Part shown: piece after piece, positions 1-12,535 of the stretch
Numbering within the stretch: the first letter of the stretch is position 1
How the letters are laid out: every line of letters begins with the position of its first letter
Assembly (NCBI RefSeq): GCF_963583255.1
Contig: NC_084803.1
Span: 13,252,478-13,316,477 of the forward strand
Source: Pyrus communis
Lineage: Eukaryota; Streptophyta; Magnoliopsida; Rosales; Rosaceae
Direction: 5' to 3'
DNA length: 64,000 bases
The notes under the pieces: generated by a model
Database searches by the model: none
The model's input: only the letters and a program-made list of their open reading frames with translations
What the model was told of the DNA's origin: nothing
Position numbers and translations under genes: made by a program

Positions 1-345
1 GATCCCTATTCTATGAGCACCATGACAAAACAAATTACACTTTCCTAACTTAGCATTTAACAACAAATACAAACAAATACAAATTACCCATCAAACATTC
101 TAAGCTTAAAAACGCTTCTATGGGACGACAAATCAAACACATTACGTACAAAAACGAAAACACGCATTCCAAATCACTTATATCAAACTTCTGCTCAGAT
201 AAACAAAACCCATAACCCAATTTTGCTCAGACGCTCAAACGGTTAAAAAAATCTAGGGTTTTACAAACCCATATCCATAAGCTAATAATCTAATGCAAAA
301 AATCACAGAGAAAGTAGAGCCGAAAAGATGAGGAAGCTGGCTGAC

Positions 346-451
346 CTCCGAGAACAAGATTGGAGATCATGAGGACTCGCCAAATGAACTTGTAGCGGTT
401 GATTGGTAGTTCCTTCGCCGGTAAGGACGGCGGCGGCGGTGGCTCCGGCAT
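346..451 (-). CDS. First coding exon of a small probable membrane protein (partial, runs off left edge)
   Basis: On the minus strand an ATG at 451-449 opens a frame of 35 codons. It starts with a proline-rich stretch (MPEPPPPPSLP), followed by AKELPINRYKFIWRV and the hydrophobic run LMISNLVLG, which looks like the start of a membrane segment. The frame is cut at 346 by a good donor (GAG|GTCAGC). The rest of the gene would lie left of position 1 or in the low-coding first 340 bases. A longer open frame extends upstream of this ATG to 601, but the proline-rich start looks like the natural N-terminus, with the region above it acting as leader. I do not recognise the family with certainty; the exon/intron border and codon pattern are what support it. 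Confidence 0.5.
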
Positions 452-3400
452 CTCTCTCTCGGTGTTTGACTGTGCGTGCAGAACGCAAGTAATATACGAA
501 GTCCCCTTGTAGTCGTTAGTTAACTGATTTTTAGGACTCCAAGAAGAATCAAAATGCTGAGAAAAAACGGGGAGAATAGTACGACGTGTCGTTTCATTCA
601 AGGATAAAGGGGCCTAAAAATGTTACTGGGCCGAGTTAGGTCCAAACTTTAGACGGGGCACGCTTTGACAAATGTAATAAGTCCATAAAAGCACAATGTT
701 CCAGAAAACCTAAGTTGGCCATATGTTTATGACACCTCAAAAATCAAGCACCTTTCATTTCCGTGACAAACTTAAATTCTTATTTTCTCCATTTTTTTAA
801 TGTGTAATATAGCAAGAATTCATACTATGCAATTTAAACATAACAAGTGGCTTGTAGCTCAGTTGGTTAAGAGTATTCACCATTTCATTTGAGGTCCTAT
901 GTTCGAAGGGTAGTTCACCCTTCCACTCGAGGTCCGTGTTCGAATCCCCTCCAAGTATGAGCCCGACCTACTCAATTAAGTCTAGTTAATAGTGTTTGTA
1001 TCATACTTGACCAATCCCGAAACTATCAAGCATCGGTCAACTTCATACCTTCAAGGACTCACTGAGGGATTCATGATAAGGCACCCTTGCAGAAGCACAA
1101 GCGTTTCCCTTCACCCAGGAGGCCAATCACATCACGACACGTGTCAACGTCAGAATAAAGCACCTAGATTCCCACATCGATAGTGGACAACAGTTGGAGA
1201 CTCTTCTCAACTATAGAAGAAGACCATTATCCTACATTTAAGGATGAATGCAATTACTGTACTTAAACTCGTCATTAGAACCCACTAATGATGATTATGC
1301 TTGAACCTATGTATTAATGTAAACCCTTCATTATTAATGAGAACTCCTCTACCCTGTGGACATAACCAAACTTATGGTGAACCACGTACATCTTGTGTTT
1401 GCTTCCCTACCTCTATCTCTTTACATATATTATCCTCACTAGGTGATCGAAGCAACCGAACGAAGGTCACAAAATTGACACTTTACGTTGTTCCAAAGTC
1501 TCACTGATTTTGTACATCAACAAATAGTTCCTACATAGCGATCAAGTGATTACTTAAAGGGAAATGCTAGAGAGAATAAATTTTTAAACCAAATGATGTG
1601 GTTGTTGATAGTTAGATTATCATTTAAATATTGATTAACGTGCTTATTTTACAGAATATCTTCTTTCTGAAGAGATAAACAAGTCATTGATCCTATCTCT
1701 CTTGAAATAATTTGTTTGTTTTACTTATTGTGTAGGGTTTTGAGAGGTCAAAACCTTCCGTGTGAGCGTAGCTTAATTAAGAGTGAGCCACATAAATCTA
1801 TAGTGTTGTCTGAATGCATGTAGCTCAATTTCTGTTTACAAACTGCAACCTTAAACATTAAGTCTCGTTTGGCAGCTTGTATAAGAAATCGGATAATATT
1901 GATAAGAGTGATGTTACAATTAACACATATTTGTACTATTATTTGTATCATCTCTAATAGAGGTAGGGTCTACCAATACATATGGATCTTATCTCTATTA
2001 GAGAGATTATACAAATGATGGTATAAATATGTAGTAAGAGTAACATTTTTGTAATAATAATACAAACCCCATTGTTTGGTGCTTTATGTGTAAAATAGTC
2101 TCATCTCTATTAGAGAGATTATATAGACCCGATTGCCATAGTTCAGATGCCAAATTAGTACTGAAATAGTCAGTACAGTTCGATATACCAAACAAGGCTT
2201 AGAACTCTCATATATACCCTAGGTTTTTTTTGCATGAACTGCTCAATTATGTCGAGCTGATCTGGAAGGATTATCCAATCTCAATCTCAAACTAATTTAA
2301 GTCAACACATGAATTTAAAATTTCTCATACATAGCAAAGCACAAAGATTTGTTATTAACCCAAAACTACTTTGGTTTCTTTCCGTTGTTGTGCATTTGAA
2401 AATAATAATAATCAAGTTCAACGTGTCCTAGCAAAAACTTACTAGATAAAAGTAAAAGAAAGAGAAACACAGCTTCCTATGCTTTCCCCAAAAACCAAGT
2501 TATTATCGTTTTGAAAGAAAAAAAAAAAGTCCCAAATCTCAATGGTCCAAACTTCTAAAAAATTTGGGAGTAATTATAATATAACACCAACCGATCGACC
2601 TTCTGGCAAGTATAAAAAAGGCATGTACCATATTGTTTAGCTAGATGAAAGAGAAGCAAAAGCAGAAATGTAAACCGTCTGTCTACCAGAAAAAAAAAAT
2701 CTTCACCGTCCATTTTTTTCATGGGATACTATTGTAAGAATATGAGTAAGAGTTAAACATTAAGAGCCGGATTGTGTAAATCTTTGTATGGAAAGTCTTG
2801 TTAATGAGCTTGGAGAAATCCTATTTGTTGTAGAATTGTGAGTACTGGAAGTAGTCCAAATTGGCATGGGACTGAACTTAGTTTCACGAGTCTTATTCAT
2901 TCATATTGTAATATGGATTACTTGTGTGAGTTCCATAAGGTTTATAATAGGAGAATATTTGGAACAATACTATATATAAACTTAGCAACTGCTCTTGCAA
3001 AGGTCTGCTCATATTATTCCGAATACCTAGTGTTTGGAGAGTGCTTGTGCTTTGTTAAAGAGGAGAAGGTTAAATTGTTTATTAAGAAGCTGCACTGTCT
3101 TCATCTTCCATCTCTGGTTCTGCAGGTTAGTTAGTGTGCAGGTTTTAATGTTTTTCCTCAGCATGACTAGGATAGGTTCATATCTTGTTCTTGACTTTTG
3201 ATAATTCAATGGGCTAGCTTGTGTTTTGTGGGATCGAGATATATGTGTGTGTGTGTGTATACATGTCTTACAACTATATATAGGCCTCATGAAAATCCCT
3301 TATTTAAATTGAAAATGTTTTACATAGTGGCTAAACTGTAGCTGCTTGATAGTGTATTTGACAGAGAGATTAATTTCTTTTCTCTCTTTTGCCCTAGGTT

Positions 3401-5150
3401 AACCTGGGTATATACATAGTAACCTCCCACGAAGTACTTCATATAGCATGTGTGAAATTTCTAGTATAGAAGTCACACTAACCATAAGATCACTAAGATT
3501 GTGCAACCATCACCGGCAAAGAGCGAAGTCAGAATACAATTCTGTGATTTCCGGAAATGAAGACTTTCCTCCTCCCCGGAAATGAGGGAAGTTTTATCCT
3601 TGCATAACTCTATCTCTAAACCCTAATTAAACACAAAAGACAGAACAAACTCAAAGTAGTTATTTCTGAGATTGTGTAACTAATCTATCCCTCTGAAGTA
3701 TTTGACTGTAGCTAGCCTGCAAAGGTCACTGCGCTTCTTCTTGCACTGCTATGACTATGCCTAAGACGAGAAGTACAATCCTCTAGGTGACCTTTCAAAT
3801 CCAAAAAGTTGTATTCATATGGTATAAATATGTGATAAGAGTAGCATATATATATATATATGTGTATGTATGTGTGTGTGTGTATATATATATATATCAA
3901 GAGAGACTTTCTTGGGTACTCCAAGAGTTTTAATTGTCAAATTTTTAGTTGAAAATATAAAAATTAAAATCCGACTGTTAAAACAACCGAGAGTTTTTTT
4001 ATATCTCCACTCTGAATCATCACAATCATGATTGCTTTGCCAGTAACCCCATTGAACTTTTCAGGAAAAACGAAAATAGAAGGAAATTTATTAAAAGCTA
4101 TAAAAAGATCAGTTGTTGCTTTCTCATATAATCAAACCCTACAGCGTTAAATTTCTCTTCGAATTAAACCCCAAATATTAGTTTTATTCTTTATTAAACT
4201 TGAGAATTGCTTGTGATTTGCTACCCATTTACTGGGGATGGGGAGCAACCTAGCTGATCCAATTGAGAGTTTAGAATGGTGTTTAATAATGAATCTCATA
4301 CCCTCCTGATTTATTCTTCATACAACCCGGCCCTACTTAGTTATAAACTCATGCTGCAACTGCTTTGACAAACCTCAACTATTAGAATTTGTTCTTTACT
4401 AAGTTGGAGGCTCACGTTACAAAAGCTCAGACAAACCTAAAATATTAGTGTTTGTTATCTTTATACTCAATATATGTGGATGATCTGCACCCCTCAATCT
4501 TCGTGCCCTACTGCATGCAGTATATGTTTCATTAATTTTAACGGTCATGTGACTCAAAACTTTTGTTGCCCTTGTCTCTACAATATTTCCAAAAGTAGCT
4601 TTAATCACTCGTCTCAGCACATACGGTGCTTCAATTTAAACTCTTATAGTGATGCAAGAACCCTAGATCTAATTAATTCGCAACTAAGAATTGTACCACT
4701 GTGCAGCAATACTACTGAAATCAAACAAAAAAAGGACAAAGAAGCAAAAGGAGTAGCAGCAGCAGCAGCAGTGCTGTGGCAAACCTTAGCAAATAATTTA
4801 TTAGGTAAGATGACAATTGATCGATAATAGGATAACAAAACAAAACCTAAATATATAGATGAACAAGCAGCTATATAGAAACAACCATTATTTTTGGTAA
4901 ATTCTATATCTGCTTGCTAAAAAGCACACCACAAGTTCCTCTCATAAGATCATCACAACAATTATTTTTGGTTTTTATTGAACTAATTAACTAATTTGAT
5001 TCCTCATCACTGATTTTGTAACTCTCTCTCTCTCTCTCTCTAGCTTAAACTTTATTATTAATTGATTTAGTTCTAATATATAGCTAAAGTACTACTACAA
5101 AACAAGTAATAGTAGACTAATTAAATTTGAGGATGCATGTGTTGAAATTG
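452..5150. other. Intergenic stretch with no supportable protein gene
   Basis: The stretch contains a tRNA-like SINE remnant (846-955), short MITE-like sequence near 1560-1700 (starting AAATGCTAGAGAG, related to copies near 10.3 and 23.3 kb), TG and TA/TG microsatellites near 3243-3260 and 3847-3898, a GCA run near 4756-4772 and a CT run at 5021-5042. A 98-codon frame at 2838-3134 has no recognisable domain and I do not call it. TTTATT at 5051-5056 may be the minus-strand poly(A) signal of the GATA gene. Confidence 0.5.
846..955 (+). repeat. tRNA-derived SINE-like remnant with duplicated B box
   Basis: An A-box-like stretch (TAGCTCAGTTGGTTAAGAG) is followed by two B-box-like stretches, GGTCCTATGTTCGAAGG and then GGTCCGTGTTCGAATCC about 37 bases further on. 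No clean cloverleaf can be folded, so this is a SINE head or a degenerate tRNA rather than a working tRNA gene. The second B box appears to be a local duplication of the 'CACC-TTCCA-T-GAGGTCC' segment. Confidence 0.55.
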
Positions 5151-5152
5151 AT

Positions 5153-6268
5153 TCAACCATGAACAAGTCCACAAGATAAAGCCATTAACAGGATTGCAGC
5201 TTCCTTCTCGTCCTGGGGGAAAACTCGTTGAAGAGCGGTAGTGGTGGTGGCAGCAGTGGGGTTACCTGATGAACTGTTATTCTTCATGCTGATTGTGAAA
5301 TCCTCAAAACAAAGCTTCTTTGATTTGCCTCGAGATGATGGGGATGAGGACAGTTTATTGTACGGCCTTTTCTTGAAGGGAACAGTAGAACTTATTCTTG
5401 ATTTATTGTCTTTGGGTTGCACCTTACTACTCTTCATAGATGGTGCGGCAACTGTCAGGGTTGTGCCACTTGCTGCGGCTGCGGCTGCCGCCATCGCACG
5501 CCTTGCCTTCCTTTGCCGAATTCCGCAAGCGTTACAAAGTGACTGCAAATTAATGATTAATGAGAAAGAAATTAAGCTGATTCCAATTGGAACTGTTGTT
5601 AATGATACAATTAACTTTACCTTTTGTAAGTTAAAGTTTGATTAAATGCATTTCAAGAAATAAATCAGTTAGAACATAAACTAATTAAATACCTTAGGGC
5701 CTCTGGGTCCACTCCTCCAGAGAGGTGTCTTAGTAGTGTTGCAATCGGAGCAAACCCTAATAATTGGGACGTTGTTCATGTTGTTTGATGAATTATTGCT
5801 GCAGCTGATCATGTCAGCTCCTAATTGCGATGATGGATGCTGCAGCTTCTGCTCTTCAAATTTGTGTGATGATAACTTCATGGAAATTGGTTTATCATCA
5901 CTACTAGTAGAACTGCTTGATGTTTGATCAGGGTTCGACATCTTCCGCATCATCCTCATCTTTGAAGATATCCACTTAACTGAACTAGTATTAGTCTCAT
6001 GATCAGTACCTGGATTCCCATTTCCGACAGCTCCATTCTTGGAAATGCTTAATTTCAAAACAGTACCATTGCCACCTTCATTTTCAATGGCTTCATGATC
6101 ATGATCGTGTGATCCGCCATGCGGAACAATGTTATGATCAGCCTAAAAAGAAGACAAATAATGATTAAGATAATCAGCCACATACTATAAATATAAGGAT
6201 GCATGAGATCAAGTACTAATGAAGACAACTAATTAGCTAGGAACCTAAAAGATCCATATATATATATA

Positions 6269-6312
<44 letters not shown>

Positions 6313-6684
6313 ACCCTAAATATATATAGTCCCATCATCCTGTTTTTGCTACAGTATGACGGGATCCTGCTGAGAAGGGACTATATAGATGTAGATCACA
6401 TAAATAAGTGTGCACATGTCATGTGATCATCGCTTAATTAGTACCTCTAGGAGTTGGAATTGAAACTGGTGTGGTTCTCTATAATGATCATCGGATGGTC
6501 CTTGGACTTGAGCTGGAGTTAAGAAAAGGGGACTAGAAAGAGAGGAAGAAGAAAAAAAGGAAGCTTGAGGCTCAAGATTGAAGAGGTGGTGGTATTGAAG
6601 ATCATGATCTCCATGATGATCTCCACTAAGCTCAAGAGTAAAAGGGGAAGGAGGTGATAGATTATGATAAGGTGGAGGAGCCAT
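5153..6684 (-). CDS. B-class GATA transcription factor with LLM domain (GNC/CGA1, GATA21/22 type)
   Basis: Three exons join cleanly in phase 0: 6684-6445, 6142-5693 and 5542-5153, giving 359 residues with GT-AG introns of 302 and 150 bp. The single zinc finger is CX2C-X18-CX2C (Cys211, Cys214, Cys233, Cys236), split by intron 2 after the GPRGPK loop, and is followed by the basic IRQRKARRA tail. Near the C-terminus LLMALSCGL (LLM at 348-350) is the motif that defines LLM-domain B-GATAs. In Arabidopsis these (GNC, GNL/CGA1) promote greening and chloroplast development and act downstream of cytokinin, light and gibberellin signalling. The N-terminal half is low complexity: His/Asp-rich, Ser runs, and an Asn/Ser stretch before the finger. 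An Ala run (MAAAAAAAS) follows the finger. The protein should be nuclear. The start is the first in-frame ATG, and CT repeats lie just upstream. Intron 1 carries an AC microsatellite. Which paralogue (21 or 22) it is cannot be decided here. Confidence 0.93.
6270..6306. repeat. AC microsatellite in GATA intron 1
   Basis: About 18 CA units lie within the first intron of the GATA gene, bordered by short TA runs. Such runs are usually length-polymorphic. Confidence 0.9.
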
Positions 6685-6786
6685 CGATGATGAAGATCAA
6701 AGAGAGAAAACTATTAAAACTTATAGTACTCCAGTAAAGGTGGAAGAGCTAGCTAGGCCTCAGCTATGGAAGACATAGCAAGTAAA

Positions 6787-6788
<2 letters not shown>

Positions 6789-6822
<34 letters not shown>

Positions 6823-6907
6823 AGCAAAAGGGCCTAAGTTGCAGAGTGGTGTTACTCTTTTAAAGAAGAGATCAGCTATACGAGGCAGGCCAGGGAATTG
6901 GCAAGGC

Positions 6908-6953
<46 letters not shown>
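6789..6953. repeat. Two GA/CT microsatellites upstream of the GATA gene
   Basis: A GA run at about 6791-6821 and a second at about 6911-6951 read as CT runs on the GATA gene's strand, 105 and 225 bases upstream of its ATG. CT-rich stretches are frequent in plant core promoters and 5' leaders (BPC-factor targets). I see no convincing TATA box; CTATAAG near 6722-6730 on the minus strand is the best candidate. Confidence 0.75.
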
Positions 6954-6954
<1 letters not shown>

Positions 6955-6959
6955 GTGTG

Positions 6960-8481
6960 TAGCTGTAAGTATTCACGTGACTTCTAGACACCCAAACAAA
7001 CAAGGTTTAAAAAGACAAACAAAAAGGAGATGTGTGGAATGCTACTACACAGACCCCATATTGATTTCAAAACCCTATCTGCAAAATTATTTTTCACCCC
7101 ACAATACGGCCCCCTGTTAGAAGAAAGAAATAATGATAATAATGCATGGTTCCCTATAGCAATAGCTAGATAGCACTGAAGATTGAACTGTGGCCACACA
7201 AAAATTTAGGATGGCATTTCAATCAGTGATACTTCACATCTTCAATGAACCAATGATCATCTCAATTATAACCAACATCATTGGGTTGTACTCTCAAATT
7301 AATTGAACCATTGATCCGTGTAAACCATGTACTTCGATCTGATGCATGCATGCTTATATTTTAAGAAAAGCTAATGAAATTGATTTGAAAATTTTGAGTT
7401 TTAACAATAAGGATAAAAGAAAGAGTAAAATGAATAGTACCATAATTGACTTTTTAGTATAAAAATGTGGTTTTTCGTTAAAATAAACAGTACCGGAAGT
7501 TTTTCGTTAAAGTTCTTTATAATTTATATATAGATCTTTTCTAGGGCTCGTGTTGAACACAAATAATTTTGAATTGTGTAGCGCTTTAGTTTTTAATACT
7601 TTTCTAAAGTGTTTTAGTCGTTTCAGAAAGTACACTAAGCTAATTTGCGATTTACTACACATTACCCTAATTTAACAAGGAAACGACTAACAGGTGGTTG
7701 AAGTGGCACAAGTACTAGTTTTGTATTTTGATCAAATAACTTGTAAACGAATAATGATTACCACATACATTTTTCACCTTCTACACTCTCTTCTTTCTTT
7801 TAACTATTTGATTGAACAAAGCTAAAGAGAATCATAATTAAAGAGGGTGCATAAATTAAAAAAAGTGCAAAAATCACTCTTCATTGTAATTTTGCTGCAG
7901 ATATTCTATTTTTATTTTTATTTTTTAGAATAAACTTCAACTGTACGAGAAGAGTAATTCAACTGCAAATTAACTTGTGATGTCATGTAAATTAGCCAAG
8001 TTCTATCAACTAGTGGTGGAAGGCTAATGATCATGAGGATCACTGTACGCATATTATTTTTTTATTAGCTGGGTTCCTTCGAATAATGGGACGAATGTTA
8101 GATCGTTAGGCAGATGGGAAAGATGGGTTTAGTATTGCCTTGGATGGCAACAAGTCCTCACCTTAGTATTGCCAAAAGACAATCAATGCTTGTGCAGGCG
8201 AGGGACAAAATTTGCTCCCAACCCTCTCCCCACACCCTTTCCATATCTTACTTTTTATTTATTTATATTAAATCTTTGATTTCGGTATCTCACCAGAAAA
8301 CAAATAAAATAAAATAATAATACTGTCTCCCTAAAGTCATAAGAAAAAATTATTAATGAAAATATATATGATAATATGCCAACAAAATTGTGGTAAACAA
8401 AATCCAAAAATCATTTCAAAGTCCCAAGTTATATATAGAAGCTAGGATAGAGTACATGTAGCTTTATGATATTTAGTATAT

Positions 8482-8518
<37 letters not shown>

Positions 8519-10395
8519 GAATGATCGATCGTTTACTGTAATTAAAATGAACCAGTAAAAGTAGCCGAACATCACTTTACCAAAAACAAGTAGGCCAAAG
8601 ATCAGGGTTTACATTATTGACCTGCCAACAAATCTGTAGTAACCAGTTGCCAGTTGGAATTGTCCCAATATAGTCAACCCTAAGAACATCACGTGAACAA
8701 TCGAGAGCAATATGCCAATTACCACTTTGATTTTTGAGAAGCAGTTATCTAATCTCTGTGGCCATCTCACACTATACACAACATACACAGAACTACAAGT
8801 GCATCAGTACGTACTCAGCATAAACATTGATACACTTATACACGTATATAAATTTATACATGTTAACTAATGCAGTATTGTCCTGTAAGTTTGTAACAAA
8901 ATGAACGTTTGAAAGCATGATGAGTTTGTCAAAAATTTTAGTTTAAATAATCTTGCAGGGGTGATCTATCAAGAAGCGCTAAAAATGAAAGTTTAAATCA
9001 TGGAATATATTCTGTTGTGAGCTCAAATGAACAGTTAGTACGTATTAACTTATTAAGTGATAGCACTTAACACTATTTTATGTATGTCTGTTTTGAGGAA
9101 TGCTAGCTAGGGATACCACACATTTAAACTACATTGGTGTACTATATGTTGTGGCAAGTGATGTATACAATACACAGCCAATGAGATTCATTAATTGGCG
9201 TGACATGTACACATCACTATCACCTCATATGATGCACTAATGTGGTACAAAAATGTGATCTCCTCCTCAATTGCCAAGTGTTTTTTTATTTATACCATTT
9301 GACTGAATTATAAATCAAATAATTTACCTTGATCGGATAACAGTGAGGTGCGTATTTAGGAAGCATGATTATCTCGACCGTTGAATTCTAGGACATCATG
9401 ACATGCATGCATGAGTCGAACCAAAGATCATTACGTTTATAAGGTTGTATCGCTTCATTTGGCATTCATGAGGTCATCGATCGATGAAGTTAAAACTAGA
9501 CCATTACTCTAATTCTTCCCCACACTTCTCTATGATATTTACGTAAGTGCCTGCATTTAATTGATTAATTTCATTTCACCTAGGAAGCAAAGATATCCTT
9601 TCAAACTTTTGAATTTGTCGCTTGGAATAGAAAAGAGAAAAATACACTACGTAACAACGTTCAAATTCCCCCAGAGAGCGTTAATTTTTCCGAAGGAGTA
9701 AAATGGGTGTTGTCATTCATGTTGATAGATCATCAGTCACTCTTTTAATATATAGTTTCTTAAAGTGTTACGTACTTGCGGTTAAGTATATAGTTTGTCT
9801 TGCTTGAATCTTTTGCAGCTTGTCTTTAAGCATATTGACGTAAGAAATCGTATCAAGCTATAGTGACAACTCTGGTCTGATTTTGGAAAAATAAAATTGT
9901 CAAACTAGTCATACTGTACAACACCGCCAAATTGTTTGGAAATACATTTAAAATAACAAAAAACGATTTTAGAACATTAAAAGCGCTTTTGATTATGTTC
10001 GACAAACCATGTTGGCAGGATTTCAATTTTTCAAATCTAAGCCATTATAGACCTCTTATATTTCAAAAACGCGTTAAATATCACTAGTTGCTTATCGATG
10101 TAAGTGAATAATAGATATTTCCCTAAAAAAAAGATCAAGGTTAAAGTCATTAGGGATAGGGTTTTTTTCTTTGGATTAGATGCTTTAATTATTCAACGCG
10201 AAAAAAACACACCAAGATAAGGATATTGTTTGGGTTCTCTTCTTATCGATCCCAACAAAGTTTTGAAAATTAATGCACATGAAATTTGATGATTGGTTTA
10301 TTATTTAAGAGTTGATAAACGTGCTCATTTTTATTGGTGACGCATTATTTAGTTTACAAATTTTGTCTTTAAATCTAGTCTTCCTAGCATTACCC

Positions 10396-10471
<76 letters not shown>

Positions 10472-11288
10472 CGCGCGCATAAATAACTCATCAAAAAAAA
10501 AAAAAAATTATTCGGCACATGTAAATCTAGCTACGACTGAAAAATAATTTTTTTTTTTTTTTTTGAACAAGCAATATTTACACTATGGGGAAGGAGTGAG
10601 CTTATCCTCACAATGGACTAGTAATAATGTGTTTCAAATTCGCCTTTAGCAAGAATCGAACCTTACAAATGAACATGAATATCATTAGATCGTAGTACTA
10701 AGTGACTAAGAAAATTAATATTATCCTTAAGTAATAAATCATTAGTGTTATTAGCTAAGGGGCATGGACCCGGAGAGGTGGAGAAACTTAGCCTAAAATA
10801 GACTACAAAAATAGTAGGATAAATAAAAACTTAGCCTACTATTTTTTTTCTTGGTCTCGTTGCTTTATGCAAATGGCGTTTTACTGTAGTGGTGGAAAAC
10901 AATGATGTCTATACACCCTGGTGAACATTGATGGAGTCAGAAATTTTTTTTTATTGAGGGCAACTTCAAATGCTGAAATTAAATTAAAATTTTGATATGA
11001 TGGTATTAACTTATTGTCAAATAACATGATTTTGAGTAACTGGTATTTAGAATAGAAATATCGTAAAACATTAGCTAATGGAAGATTTACATGGCTCGGA
11101 AGAGTGAGAGGGTAGGAAAAGTATAGAACGAGAGAGAGTATGTTGAGTGTTTTGACTGAGACTTCATTTCTGAGTATATAGGTAATTTATAATTTAGTTA
11201 GAGCATTTTTCATGACAAAAGAGTTGAGTGGGAGCAGCTACCCCCATTAGGAATATGTTGCCATCGCCACCAATCCCTTTCCCTCTAA
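6960..11288. other. Intergenic stretch with MITE-like sequence and microsatellites
   Basis: No protein gene is supported. It contains one copy of a short TIR element (about 7363-7520, see separate entry), an AC run at 8485-8512, a MITE-like segment near 9100-9300, another MITE-like copy near 10255-10396 ending CTTCCTAGCATTACCC (similar to 23258-23370), and a long AT run at 10398-10452 that passes into GT then GC dinucleotides (10453-10476). The remainder is AT-rich unique sequence. Confidence 0.5.
7363..7522 (-). mobile_element. Short TIR element (MITE), copy 1 of 3
   Basis: The segment reads from AGAAAAGCTAATGAAATTG to TTTTTCGTTAAAGTTC. It contains the internal words AGTTTTAACAATAAGGA, GTAAAATGAATAGTACC and GACTTTTTAGTATAAAAATG, which recur on the opposite strand at 13253-13412 and 62128-62285. 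The ends are weak inverted repeats (GGAAAACTAATGAAAA-type against GAACTTTAACGAAAA-type). Confidence 0.65.
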
Positions 11289-12535
11289 GACCATCTCCAA
11301 CACTTGGGTTAAAACCTAAAATTTAGACTTTAAACTAACCTAGTGGTTGGGCCTAAAACAAGTTTTGGGTTAAAATTTAAAATTTTGGCAAATATAACGT
11401 AGAATTCTGGCCCAAATAACGTAACATCCCACATCACCCAGGGTAGTGGATCATGTAAGCCTTATATGTATATTCTCATCTCTACTTAGCACGAGGCATT
11501 TTGGGAGCTCACTGACTTCAAAGTTCATCGGAACTCCGAAGTTAAGCGAGTTCGCGCAAGAGCAATCCCATAATAGGTGACCTACTGGGAAGTTCTCGTG
11601 TGAGTTCCCAGAAACAAAACCGTGAAGGTGTGGTAGAGGCCCAAAGCGGACAATATCGTGCTATGGTGAAGTCGAGCCCGGGATGTGGTGGGGGCCTGGG
11701 CCGGGATGTGACAATTTGGTATTAGAGCCAATCCCTGGCCGGAAGTGTGCCGATGAGGACATCGGGCCCCTAAGGGGGGTGAATTGTAACATCCCACATC
11801 GCCCAGGGGAGTGGATCTTGTAAGCCTTATATGTATATTCTCATTTCTACCTAGCACGAGCCATTTTGGGAGCTCATTGGCTTCGGAGTTCATCAGAACT
11901 TCGAAGTTAAGCTAGTTTGCGCGAGAGCAATCCCATAATGGGTGACCCACTGGGAAGTTCTCGTGTAAGTTCCCAGAAACAAAACCGTGAGGGTGTGGTA
12001 AGAGCCCAAAGCAGACAATATCGTGCTACGGTGGAGTCAAGCCCGGGATGTGACATAAAAGGCTAGCCTACCTTAATTTAAAATTTTTAAATACATTGAA
12101 CCCAAATGATGAGATAGAATATGATCAAATATAATGCTAAAAAAAAGATCTAACAGTCCAAAGTTAAATTCAATGGCTAAAATTTTTTTTTAAAAATAAA
12201 AAAATAAAAAAATAAAAAAATTATTCAAATCAAAATTCACCCAAAAATTCTATAAATACATATGCTTTTTTTTTGTCGATCTACAAATATATGTTTCATT
12301 GGCTGATTTAGTGAATCTTCAACTTTTATTGAAATTTTAATATTTTTAGGTTGAAATATTCATAAAAATAAATTATGATAATCTACACCTATTTTGTTCT
12401 TGAAAAAGTTACCGAAAGTAAAATTTAGCTTAAATTCATTCTTTAATAATCTTGGCCTAAAATTTAAATGTTGAACCATTAAAGCAGAAAAACTATTTCA
12501 ATTTAGATTTTAACCTCAACCATTGAAAGTTGGTC
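11289..12535. mobile_element. Non-autonomous PIF/Harbinger-like element, split by a Cassandra insertion
   Basis: The left end GACCATCTCCAACAC and the right end (read inward) GACCAACTTTCAATG are inverted repeats that continue as GGTTAAAA-CTAAAT on both sides. The element is bordered by TAA at 11286-11288 and TAA at 12536-12538, the 3-bp TWA-type target duplication of PIF/Harbinger elements. Taking out the nested Cassandra copy (11420-12055) leaves about 610 bp of AT-rich sequence without a transposase. The superfamily call rests on target size and composition; a different superfamily with a chance TAA flank is possible. Confidence 0.65.
11420..12055 (+). mobile_element. Cassandra TRIM retrotransposon with two LTRs
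   Basis: LTR 1 (about 11420-11713) begins with a GTAACATCCCACATC-type start and ends GATGTGACA. It is followed by the primer binding site TTTGGTATTAGAGCC, matching the 3' end of initiator tRNA-Met with one change (TGGTATTAGAGC for TGGTATCAGAGC). A roughly 70-bp internal region ends in the polypurine tract AAGGGGGGTG. LTR 2 (11785-12055) follows. Each LTR carries a 5S-rRNA-like block with the pol III control words GAAGTTAAGC, GCGAGAG/GCAAGAG and GGTGAC. LTR 2 lacks about 24 bp between two GGGATGTG repeats near its end. There is no protein-coding capacity, as expected for a TRIM moved by other elements' proteins. I find no exact 5-bp target duplication. Confidence 0.92.

Noticed and set aside
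2838..3134. 98-codon frame near the left end
   Set aside because: No recognisable family, low-complexity surroundings, and no convincing transcription signals.
11500..11612. 5S rRNA genes in the Cassandra blocks
   Set aside because: The 5S similarity (internal control words) is real, but the blocks lie inside LTRs with a primer site and polypurine tract, and diverge from true 5S rRNA at both ends.
11582..11893. Open frames in the Cassandra copies (also 16679-18591, 61159-61519)
   Set aside because: They lie across LTR, 5S-like and primer-site sequence and recur in every copy because the DNA is repeated. Cassandra encodes no protein.
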